NCBI RefSeq assembly: GCF_963675165.1
Contig: NC_087381.1
Coordinates: forward strand, 4,279,378 to 4,343,377
DNA length: 64,000 nucleotides
Source: Halichondria panicea
Lineage: Eukaryota; Porifera; Demospongiae; Suberitida; Halichondriidae
Direction of reading: 5' to 3'
Position numbers and translations under genes: made by a program
Part shown: positions 1-10,482 of the stretch, piece by piece
How the letters are laid out: every line of letters starts with the position of its first letter
Position numbering within the stretch: position 1 is the stretch's first letter
The notes under the pieces: generated by a model
The model's input: only the letters and a program-made list of their open reading frames with translations
Told to the model about the DNA's origin: nothing
The model's database searches: none

Positions 1-3000
1 GCCACTCACCGTCATTATCCACAATAATGACCGTACTTTCCTCCAATCCTGGACCGTCAACACTGACATCTGACGAAGAAATAAACGCCACTATTGTCTC
101 ATTTCCTTCAACAATACTATCGTCGAGTATGGTCACGATGAATGTAAATCTGGTTCCTCCAGAAATAGTAGTATTCAGTACTTTGTGTTCAAAGTCTGTG
201 TAAATAGAATACATATTAATACAGTCATGATGAAAGGGGGAGACTCCAACCTATATCGATATAGAATGGAACACACAGTTTTCAACCGTTATAATTATTT
301 TGTGCGTAAAATAATGTGAGTATAATAACATAGTGACAGTGCCCCCCCCCCGACACTTCTAAGTGGTGCTTCTCAAAATTTGGCTGACCTGGCGCTTATA
401 TCATAATTATTACAGTGGTGCATAATTAAATCAAATTCATTGTGCATATGTATATCGACATACATGCATGTAAATTTTACACTATAATTATACGTCTACC
501 TGAGCCACCAGTTGCAGTTCCGTTGCCGTTAATGGTGCCTACAGACAGGGTGAAAGGACGTACAGCTGGAGTACTGGTGATAGTGAGGAAGGCGAATTGT
601 TCATTCTCTTGAACCGAGAAGCTATCCCGATCAAAACCGACTACAAACACTGCAATTGTAATTAGTGAGCATCGTGTGTATTAGTGAGCACATTGTGGTA
701 TGGTAATAATTGCCTATCTGTGGTCAAATTAGTTTTCAACACTGTGAGCATTTCAACATTGAGCAGATGACCCCAGGTTCAATTCCACCAGACACAATTT
801 TTTCACATCCTCACCATCATCATCTTGTATGTTGATAAAAGCTTGATATGGGCTGCCCAAAACAATGCCAGGGTGTGGGTTGGTAAGTCTTAGACTGGCA
901 ATAAGCGTCTCCACAACCTCCAGAGTTACATTATCGTCAGTCAGCGAGAAAGTGATGTCAAAAGAACTTGCTCCCTCAGGAAACACTTCAGTCACAGAGA
1001 TGAACCCACCAGAGTTTTGTACAGACTGCTGAATGCTTCGATCTGTGTGTTGGCGCATGTGTGTGTGTGTGTGTGTGTGAGTTACCGAATCACCACAGCC
1101 AATAGTCCTATTCGTTTAAGAGCCTGGAATCTTGAAGATACCTACTATAATATTCCGCTTATAATTTATAGCTAGTAGTGTGTGCGCGTATGCTTACGTA
1201 CCTCCAGTTACACTGAACTCAAAACTGGCAGGAACAGGTACTGAAATAATCACTTGGATAGTGGCAGTGCCATCACTCTCAACAAAGTTGTATGTTGAAG
1301 ACCCAAACATGACTCTAGCCTCTGTGTGATGGGAGGGAGTAATTGAAGTTTTCATGATGGTAGAGATTATAATATTATAGTCAAAGCTTCACACTATACT
1401 AAATAGCTATGTAACTACAGCTTATAGCTGGTACCATCTGAGTCCTCAATGGTCACCGTGGCATCAGAAGCACCTGCACCAACGTTAGCTGTATTAATGG
1501 TGCTGACTCTGTTTATAAAAGTCTCATTTTCCTCTCCTGCTATGCCATCCATCGTTATGGAAATACTTCTCGACACATTCGTTTCACGGGCAGGAATGGT
1601 CAGAGAGTAGCCAGCAGAGCTGTAATCTGTGAACATAGATCAGCTATACGTAATGGTAACATAGAAACCATAGAAGTTTAAAGAATATACTATTAGGCTG
1701 TTAAATTACATACCGACACCACCACCAATGGCTGTTCCGTCAACGTTGATTACATCAAATGACACATCTCTGACAGCTTCTCGGTTAAGCACATAGGAGA
1801 GAGTCACTGAGCCGTCAGATTCTTGAACATTGTATGTCGTCTGACCCACGCTCACACTGACATCTGTGTGAGTATGTTGACATACCATAATAATTATTTT
1901 ATGCATGCTTAATTATTAATGACAACTCAAGTTAATAGTGCATGGCCATAATAATTATGCCTCCTGCAGATGTATAGTACAATAGCTATGATAATTTATT
2001 ATCCTACATACCGTCATCATCTAATTATGTCCTCCTACAGATGTTAGTTTATAATTTTATTACTGATTGAAAAATAGCTTATCCTATACATACCGTCATC
2101 ATCCATAATTTGCACAGTGGCTTGAGTTAGAGCTCCCAAAGATACTCCAGCAGCAATAGTTCCGGCGGTGAGAGAGAGAGTTGCCAAATAGCTCTCCAGA
2201 TTCTCTACACTAATCTCATCGTTAGTGATGTTGAAAGACACTCTGACTGACGTCTGGTCAGCGGGGAATGTCACCTGACCAGGAAGACCAGCTGCTGATG
2301 TAATCACAAAGTCTTGAGTGTTGGGACCTGCAATAATTAGTGTTGTAATCGAGTACTGCGCATAGAGCTGGAAATTTTCATGAAGTGAAAGATTTTGCGT
2401 TTTTCGAGGGCAGAGCAGTTAACGCGAAATTAATTCCCACGCACCGGTATTTCACATGCAAGACTATTGATGGGTGTGGTTTCCTGGCATTGAAACACGA
2501 ATATTAGAATATCTGTAGTGACTGTATACTAGCTGTTCTAGCTAAGCATTGTAGTTGTATTTCTTGTTTGTACTTGTTTCCTGTCTTTGTATGTTCTCTG
2601 TGGTAGTTAATTGTACTAGCTCAGTTCTGTGCTGTTCTATGACTTGATATTACATTGATATACCTGTTATTACAGAATCCACAAAAATTTCTGCTGGAGG
2701 GCTCTGGAATCAATAGCGAAAATTATGCTAGTAAACCTCGATTTAAGGCCGCGGGTGGGCATATATTCGAATAAAAACTCGCCGTTCGCGATTAAACGCC
2801 CAGTCCTTATATCCTTCTTGCAGAACAGGGTGGGCGTATTTTCGCGAATGTACGGTATTATGCAGTAATAAAAGCATGCTTATACATTGAACACTATATC
2901 AGCTATATAATTATACTTACTTCCAGTGACTACAAAATCAAAGCTCTGAGAGGGAGCCATGTCTGCCACTATTTCCACAAAGCCTTGTCCATCACTCTCA

Positions 3001-6000
3001 CTGAACGAGAACACAGCCACACTGAACATGATCTCAACTCCTACAAGGGAAGCAAATTCACCATTCAATTACAGTAGATCCTCGCTAATTCAAATAGAGC
3101 GGTCCATCTAAATACATGAAATTTCCGGATTAACGGACGTCATTAAGTGATTATGAATTCTTAGAAGACATTTGTATGTGTACAATAATTATTATGGCCG
3201 AAGGGAAGCTGCTTATAATTATAGCTAGAATATCTAAAAGAGTGAGTCTTGCGAGCTCTCTTAGTTTTCTTTATAAATTAGTGGCCATTGTACTGAGAGT
3301 ATAGGTTACTAACGATATATATAGAGTCAGTACGCGTAGTCTAATCTACTGACAGCCCCTCCTCTTTTCATGTTGCCATTTTTTTCCCGAATTCACAAGG
3401 CTTCAGACAAAAAGGATCCGGATCAGCGAGGGTCTACTGCATCTGTTTAATGTACATAACCTCTATAGTGCATGGTGCATGACAAAACTTGATCAGTTAG
3501 TACCCTTACTTTGGGGGGGTATCTCACAGGAGGATGGTTCTCTTCCAGTCCATTCTCCATTGACACAAGTCCTTGTTGGTTCAACCAATATACGTTTATC
3601 ATCACACTCGTACGTGGCAACTGTTCCGTATGGTCGGCCACCAATCTCTGTGAAGATCCTAAAGTCATACGAGATGGAGCCATTAGGAAAGGCAGGTAGG
3701 TCGGCACAAGCACCTAACAGGGGTGGAAGTTGGTATGTGGGGAAAACAGATTAATCTTTACGCTATTACATTGTCGTAATACAATTAGTATAATCAATTG
3801 GGTGTTTTATGGTTGGCCATAAAACCTGGTTAACATGAGCAAAGGGGGAGGGAAGTTGGTTTGGTGTGGGCATGCAGTGCTGGTATTATTGTTTGGTACC
3901 TTCTGGTTAGGTAATCTAATTCACTGTTTGGGCATCGGCAGTAAATTCAAGTCCATGTGGTTTATCCCTTTACCAGGATATTTTTGTGAGATAAAATATT
4001 CGTGGTTTTCGTGGTTGAAGGTCTGACCACGAATATTTTACCCACGAATGAAGTGACCTTGCCTACCTTTACCTGCAGTGCAAGCTCTAATCACGAAAAT
4101 ATTACCAACGAAATGTCTGAATATTTCTGAACCACGAATATTTTGTCCCCCGAAAATTACCTTGCCTTTGCTTTTGCCGCCTCCCTCCCTTGTTCCACCG
4201 GGGGGTATAATTATATACATCTTTATAAGGCCTGGGATTCACTGTGCATCACCGGCCTTGTATGGATGCCGGATAAATCCCCTTATTGGTAGCGAAGCCA
4301 TGCATGGTTAAGAGTGCAATATGGGATTACTGGCACCAGTAACAAGCAATGGCAAGGTTTCTAATTGCACGAGGTGTAACCGAGTGCTTATTAACCTTAT
4401 TAACCTTGCCAGTGAGTTATGAGTGCTATTAATCCCTTATTGCACGAGTAGCCATACTTAATCGGCGCAATTCTTTGTAGTTTAATAACATTTTCGGACT
4501 GTTTGAAAATACGTTATTATTGACAGCGTGCAATTATTCGACAAGTAATTGCATGCTGTCAATGTGATGACGTGCAATTACTGGACCGGATGTAATACGG
4601 GATTTAATAGCACATCGATCTTACGATTATGCATGAATAAGTAGTAGTACTAATTATACAAGCACGCTGGTAGAGCAATCAAATGCATGTTGATGCATGG
4701 CTTATTGTGTTAACACAGGCAATTAATTGTATGATGTACTTAGCGTGTATAACTGCTGCCAAGCATGCAGCTAGAGTCTGGCTTCTAGACAAAACCATAC
4801 AAAGACATAACATTAACCACCCCTTGCATTCTTATGTAAGCTCACTCTCACTATCACCACAGCATCACCATACCACAGAATGATAGAAGTTCAGGTAACA
4901 CAATGAATGTGTTACTATAGGATCAATGTGACTGCATATTTTAATTGCAGCAACAATTAGATTGCAAATAACCAGCAAATTAACTAGCAGCTAACAGCAA
5001 TCTACCAAAACCACCTGTTGATCACTCACACAAACACTCACCTTCATCATCAATAATGGTTATGGTGTACCGAGTTCTTGGCAGGTAGCAGTTCTCATTT
5101 CCATCGCATGCCACAACCACCTCCACCACTTCCACAGGCTCTGGAATGCTATCAACTAAAATAGAAACTATGAATCGATTGTTAGGAAATATTGCAGCTC
5201 TTCTCCATCGCAAATTGCTATTTCCCTCCCCAGGTCGTAGACCAGTAGTTGTGTAGTCAGAATCTGCATGCATGGAGGTAATTCTCAATTGACTGCAGGC
5301 ATGAAATAAATACCTGCTTCAGCTGAGAGGTCTTGAGTGACAGCATATGCTCTACTACGAAGTGATTGATCACCACGGGTAATACTGAACTCGAGATCCA
5401 CAATTCCAAGAGATTCAACTACCACTTGATCCACTGCTTGAATCCAAGCCACTGAATAAAACAGACAATTATAAACATAATTATTACAGTAAATTTGAAA
5501 AATTTACATCCAATTGGTTCCATTTCAAATGGCAAAGGATAAGCAAATGAAGCTTCTCGAGCGTAGCCGTATGCAAATCCCCAGAATGCACCCGTAGAAG
5601 TACTTTCGTAAGAAATGTCAAAATTTCCTTGACCCATGAATTTGGTAGCTCCATACGCACACACCTGATTTGTACCACCCACACGACAGTTGATGGCCTC
5701 GTATTGGTCAGGAATGTACGTTTCTCCATTTATACGAAACCTCTGCCGATCTCCTTCAGAATTATCAAAGATTTGTGACAGCAAAATGTAACTTAGAAAT
5801 CCCTGGAACTCAGTAGATAAATTCTGGGCTGTACTAAAACTGTAGTTGTTCAAATAGGACTTTGCTGGTGGTATGTAAATCATGGCGGGATCAGCAATCG
5901 GATTGAAAGGAAGTGGTGGATTCACTATATTATGAAGGCTATCAATCCTGCTTCCAAGTGTGTAACCAGCCATAGTAATTGGTTGAGTGGATGTAACACA

Positions 6001-7314
6001 GCAGTAGGTCTGAGCATTTGCTGGAGTTCGACACTCAACGTATTGTCCTACGCCCACTGTGGCAGTGTAAACACCATCTCCAGAGCTAACCAGTGCAACT
6101 CGATTACTTCCATCAGCTGAACTTGATGCACACTGACAATTGATTGATACTTGAGCTCCAGCAGTAACTGAGCCAATTCTGTACAGTTCACCGCTTTGTC
6201 TGACAGCAAAGGGAGCCATGAAAAACAGGTCACCGTATGTTGGATGAGGTGGCAATTGTTCGACAAGATAGTCACAAGTTCCATCATTAGTTGGAGCTCC
6301 ACATTGATGTCCAGCAATGACGGACAGTGGCTTGTTAGAAGTAATGATAGAGCCGGTAAGATCGTTCATATGGCTAAGCATTACAGTGTCAAAGCGATTG
6401 AATCGCCTCCCATAAGTTACTTCAACTCGAGCAATTGTGTTGGAAACACTTGATTCTACCCAATTAGGATGAGTCATGACTTGAGAAGGTTGTACGCTGA
6501 CAGTAGTGTTATCTTCACAAGGAGTAAAGAGAAATCGACTCCGAAATGTTTCTCCACCACTCACGTCAGATGAGAAGATAAAGTACCTGTAATCTCTCGC
6601 ACTTGAAAATTCGACACAGTTAATAGCCATGTACGCATCAGTGGAGACCAATTCATCACTAAGAACGTATATGGTGAGCTCATCGCTTTCATTTTCTGAA
6701 GTTATAATCACACCTTTTTGCCTGTCAGCTATATTATCATCTCCATTATCTTGAATGGCTATGTCTTCGTCCCCATTAGCTCCGGCGGGCAAATTAATGA
6801 AAGTGAATTCTCCACGTCGAGCGATTTCAGTGCGGGACCATAGCCCAGATCCAGGAGACGTCTCAATAAATCTTTCGCCATTAACTCCCGACCATCGTGT
6901 CTCAAGGGTGAATCGTGAGCTTTCCTGTTCAGTGGTAATGAAAAGAGTGATTTGCTGTTGAGTGTTGGCTAGAGTTCGAGCTTGATTGTTCATGAAGGCC
7001 AAAGCAAATCTGCTACCTCTGCTTTTTGGAGCATTCCGATCTGCATGGAAGATTTCACTAATGTTGCATCAGTTTTAGTGCACAGATACAAGCAGTGGCA
7101 ACCTAGATCTAAATACCCAAAATCTGCTGAATGCACCTCATAATTATAGATCTATAATTAGATTCTATGCTCATAAATTATGCAAGATGTAAAAAGAACA
7201 CTTACTGATATCTAGAGTTGGATCATCACCAGCACCAAGCACACTATGAAGTAGAATGGACACAAATAGAGTCAACACAAACAATGAGCTATAGCTAGAT
7301 CTAGATCTAGTCAT
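1..7314 (-). CDS. Modular extracellular protein: signal peptide, IgGFc-binding-like domain, sushi, Calx-beta repeats (3' end outside window)
   Basis: Thirteen exons read on the minus strand: 7206-7314, 5508-7040, 5314-5451, 5042-5263, 3510-3713, 2921-3040, 2094-2327, 1714-1863, 1435-1626, 1202-1321, 815-1042, 500-649, 10-195. All internal borders are phase 1 with GT-AG signals, giving about 1,195 codons before the gene leaves the window at a donor next to base 10. The start is the ATG at 7312-7314, chosen because it opens a hydrophobic signal peptide (core LFVLTLFVSILL, residues 11-22, then VLGAG). Order: signal peptide, IgGFc-binding-like domain, degenerate Calx-beta, sushi, then four Calx-beta modules each split over two exons. 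The product should be secreted or surface-anchored and is likely adhesive or recognition-related. The C-terminus and any membrane anchor are not visible. No named orthologue is recognised. Confidence 0.8.
10..3040 (-). other. Four tandem Calx-beta modules, each split over two exons
   Basis: Exon pairs 2921-3040/2094-2327, 1714-1863/1435-1626, 1202-1321/815-1042 and 500-649/10-195. The first exon of each pair carries the opening half with an ESDG-type turn and ends near VTG, VGG or TGGS; the second carries the closing half and ends in an acidic turn (IMDDDG, IEDSDG, IQDDDG, IVDNDG) just before the donor. Every border is phase 1. Calx-beta domains bind calcium through acidic loops and occur in adhesion proteins and Na/Ca exchangers; the terminal acidic clusters are intact in all four. 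Confidence 0.8.
3072..3439. repeat. Pogo/Tigger-like non-autonomous element in an intron
   Basis: Starts with cagtagatcctcgctaatt after a TA and ends with the inverted form (gatcagcgagggtctactg). The termini match the elements at 14510-16307 and, more loosely, 30646-30842. No coding capacity is seen. It lies in the intron between the sushi exon and the first clear Calx-beta module of the left gene. Confidence 0.65.
3510..3713 (-). other. Sushi (CCP) domain exon
   Basis: A 204-nt phase 1-1 exon with the sushi cysteine pattern: ACADLPAFPNGSISY, then GTVATYEC, TRTCVNGEW and REPSCE. A pyrimidine-rich acceptor precedes 3713 and a GTAAGG donor follows 3510. The four cysteines and the Trp before the last cysteine are present. 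Confidence 0.85.
3980..4163. repeat. Dispersed repeat rich in CACGAATATTTT motifs
   Basis: Closely matches 51164-51325 in the fibrocystin-L-like gene, including gaccacgaatattttaccc and ccttgcctacctttacctg. It belongs to the element group bounded elsewhere by taccgtatagcg/cgctatacggta termini; the termini are degraded here. Confidence 0.65.
4310..4620. repeat. Palindromic AT-rich repeat
   Basis: gtgcaatatgggatta near 4315 is mirrored by taatcccttattgcac near 4430, followed by further inverted copies of gtgcaatta and attgcatgctgtcaa up to about 4600. Looks like one or two small inverted-repeat elements. The rest of 4164-5041 holds nothing I recognise. Confidence 0.5.
5042..5451 (-). other. Two exons forming a degenerate Calx-beta module
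   Basis: Exons 5314-5451 and 5042-5263 follow the IgGFc-like exon. The second ends with YTITIIDDEG, the usual closing strand and acidic turn of Calx-beta domains, and the first ends near the module's midpoint as in the clearer copies downstream. The N-terminal half is diverged, so the call rests on the ending, the exon split and the neighbours. Both borders are phase 1. Confidence 0.6.
5508..7040 (-). other. IgGFc-binding-like domain exon
   Basis: One 1,533-nt exon codes for about 511 residues just after the signal peptide. It resembles the N-terminal domain of FCGBP-type proteins (Pfam IgGFc_binding): near the start it has FALAFMNNQ followed by beta-rich sequence, and in the middle AGHQCG, CDYLVEQLPP and YGDLFFMAPF, which follow that family's pattern. 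The acceptor is at 7041-7042 and the donor at 5506-5507, both phase 1. The domain is known in secreted mucin-associated proteins and in many invertebrate surface proteins; its ligand here is unknown. Confidence 0.75.
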
Positions 7315-7561
7315 TGTGGAATCTTGACAGAACCGAAAAGGGTCGAGGTGTACAGTGTCGATCGATGTTTTGGTGTTCACTAACAGGTAGGTCTATAGAT
7401 ATCTATAGCTAAATGTGTTATCACAATCACAGCTAAGAAGTTGGCTAGGTAATTATAGCAAATAGTCCATGGACTCTTGATGATAGTGATCCAAATGGTG
7501 TGAATTGCTGTGGAATGTTCTACTTCCTGGGCACATTAATGGTTTCTATGTCAAATTAAGT

Positions 7562-7646
7562 ACCACCATGCAAAATGACCAGTTACACTCAGATCAGGTC
7601 TTTAACTCACAGACCTGATCTGAGTGTAACTGGTCATTTTGGTGGT
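7562..7646. repeat. Long near-perfect hairpin
   Basis: Arms of about 36-38 bases (accacca..tg then caaaatgaccagttacactc, and its complement ending ggtcattttggtggt) around a 9-base loop ttaactcac. Probably a short palindromic transposon relic about 250 bp upstream of the start codon at 7314. Confidence 0.75.
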
Positions 7647-8503
7647 TCCATAGCTAGGACACTAGACTGGCTATAAACGATTTATAGTGTCTATGGTTGT
7701 TCAAATCATCATGCTATCAGTATATGCACGCCTAACTGCATGTTGGAGAAACAACCTTTAATAGTGAATAAGCTCATTATTATTCCAATTGTTTGTTCTC
7801 AAATTAGTCTCGTGAATTCGTGAATTTTGCTGGATTTTTCAGTCATAATTATACATTATACCAATGCAATACTCATACGTACCTGTTTGATGTAGACAAT
7901 TTATATAGATAGGTGCATGTAGGGACAATAATAATATGAATTCCAATTGCAAATAAATTATAGCTGGAGTATAATAAGGCATCTATATTCAGACACAATG
8001 CATGTTCAGACACTCATTCTAAGGAAACAGGCAGTGATAAAAAAAATGTACTATGAACGTATGCAAAATATCAACTACTAAGTCTTCAAGAGCTGAAAAT
8101 GTACCAGAGTCTCGTCATCAACAAAACAACAAAAAACATACAAACTGCAGAGCAGTCAGTTTTCAGTTATATAGAAAATACGTGAAAAGAGCTAAAATAA
8201 AAAGCTACGAAGTGGTGCCAATCTTATAGAGTTACTAGGTTATTATGATGGTGTCATGGAGCTCGAGGGTCTGTAGCTGGGCTACCTAGCTGTAATAGTC
8301 TACTTCATTTAAAGAAAAACATGCAATTATGAAGTTAATTAATGTACTGTTTGATGCATCCATCTGCATAAAAGAATTAAAACATTGTCAACCTCTCTAT
8401 AATTACATAGATAATTTTTATGACTCATACTAGAGCACACGTGCAGTGAGGGGTTTGTTTTGCTCAAGAAATTGCCTATTCTTTTATTCTTCAAATATCA
8501 GCT

Positions 8504-8757
8504 TACCGTATAGTGGGTTATTTTTGTATGCCGGAAATGTTCACATCCATATAGCGTGTTATTTTCGTATGGGGGAAATGTTCTCGTAACTACATTATGT
8601 ATTGAAGAATGATACGAAAATTAAAACCACATGCACGAAATTAGTCTACCGCAATAGATTCAACGTTACTATCCTGAGTTATGAAATTAAAAATACGAAT
8701 GGGTCGTTCGTATGAAAATTTGAACCAACGAAAACGAAAATTACCCGCTATACGGTA
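8504..8757. repeat. Inverted-repeat element with taccgtatag termini
   Basis: Begins taccgtatagtgggttattt and ends aaaattacccgctatacggta, an inverted match. The interior repeats gtatgaaaat and cgaaaa motifs. Same group as 18895-19099, 51135-51344 and 62290-62473. Confidence 0.7.
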
Positions 8758-9032
8758 TTATTCTTTTTGAAGTGCCATTATTGCAGGGTTTTATCATAAT
8801 TACAGTATTCCAGGGGGGGCAGGGGGAAGCTTCTCCCTAATAACCCCTCCACAAGTCTACGTTTAAAACTTGAGAGGTTAAAACTTGAGAGGTTCATTTT
8901 CTTACTAGAGCAATAATTATCTTGAGATAAAGAATTCAGTAAAATTAATTATAATTATAGACAAATTATGTAACAACGTGTAGAGAAAGTCTTATATCTA
9001 CCTATGATTACAAAAAGATACCCCCAAAAGAG

Positions 9033-10482
9033 TTAAACACAATTCTCAGCGTTAAAATGAAGATACTCAAAATCGTGATCAAAAAGTCCATCTACAATGT
9101 ACTGATTGTATCTTCCCTCGACAACTGAATCACTAACACTATCATCATCAATGTCACCAAGGCGACCACCTTGAATATTTCCCGCATACAGACAATCTTT
9201 GTTAGAAAGGTCCCAGATTTTTCGTCCAAATTCGGCAATGAAACGACGAGTGCTCCCGGTACTCGGGTGTGTAACTCTGACAACATATAGCTGGTCCACG
9301 TCGAGATAGAGTTCTTCATCACCTGTGTACGTGTACTTGCGTATGGTCACTGGAACATTCCAGAATTGTCCTGTATAGTAGTATATATGCGTGCGAGTGA
9401 GTGATAGGAAGAATATTCAACTGATGTTATTATACTCGAGTGCAACATTACAGATGCCTCATCAGGTTGTATTGTAATGATCATAAAGTCTGAAAAGTTG
9501 CCCAATGCAATGCATTAAGGCTTCAATTCATAATAGCAGGGAGCTGGGCCACCCTCATAGCAGAAGGTGCCAGAAGTGCTATATCATCTACATAGCCCAG
9601 CGCACTAACAGAGTGACAACCACTCCAATATTCTAGTCGTGATGCAGTGCTATCCTGCAGGGTTTGATTTTTTGCTCAGAATTAACCTGACCTATATAGG
9701 CTGATTATGCTCTACCAAAGGAGGGAGGTACCATTTGACTCTTGTGTGTTAACTATAATAATTATGGTCATGCACTAATTTATGGCAGAGTGACCTAAGA
9801 TCAAGTGGTTCCACCCTCCTCTGATGCTCTAGATAACTAAGCAACCCATAATAGGTGACAGCAATATATCAACACACATTTCGTACATGGAAAACACAAC
9901 TTAATGAAAATAAGACACACCCCCACTTACCAAGAAGCCCGTGGGATGTAGGAGATAGCCCCACCCCTCTTGTAATGTCGAATCGCATCATACCCCCCGG
10001 GGCTTGGCAGGTGACCCACATCACAAGACGTTTACCACCACAGTTTGGAACAGAAACTCTCACTCGGTTTCGAACCTTTGACACTACTACACCATCGCGG
10101 TCATATCTAACCTCGCTGACCACACCCCCGTTTGATGTAACGACAACTGGTGTACAGTTACTAGCTGAGTCGATACGCACACGCACACAGTTTCCCAGGG
10201 AATCGATTGCACGTACACCGATTTGCGTAATGATATTAAGTCCAAGACTATCAATGGTATCCGAAACAACCCCAGTGTAGTAAGCATTGATATTGGTGCA
10301 CTCATCAGATACAAGGTTAAAGTACGTGTCTGGGCGACCATGGATTTCGTAGCATAGGTGCAAGAGTGTTTTTAGTTCCAATAGTTCCGAGCCGTTGACT
10401 AAATTGAGAGGTACAGAAAAAAGGGGATCACCGACAATTGAATCGTTGACACGGACAGTAGGTGTGGATGGTGAGGGTGTGA
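9033..10482 (-). other. ITIH C-terminal (ITI_HC_C)-like domain, last two exons
   Basis: Exon 9931-10482 holds a proline/threonine linker, GDPLF, LCYEIHGRPD, FNLVSDE and then GLSPTSHGLLG; exon 9033-9370 continues with QFWNVPV and runs to the stop. The order GDP-x-F, a Cys-containing strand, G-x-P, N-L-V-S-D and HGLLGQF matches the C-terminal domain of inter-alpha-trypsin inhibitor heavy chains, which starts at the Asp-Pro where those chains are cleaved. Asp-Pro is kept but the usual following His is Leu. No VIT or VWA domain is seen in this gene. Confidence 0.75.

Larger units (their letters stand above)
7315..9032. other. Intergenic region, no gene seen
   Basis: Between the start of the left modular gene and the stop of the next one. 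It should hold the promoter of the former and the 3' UTR of the latter. I see no splice-supported coding sequence. Two repeats are listed separately (7562-7646 and 8504-8757); the rest is AT-rich. Confidence 0.6.

Noticed and set aside
3447-3754. Open frames on both strands around the sushi exon
   Set aside because: They are out of frame with the sushi cysteine pattern and lack splice or domain support.
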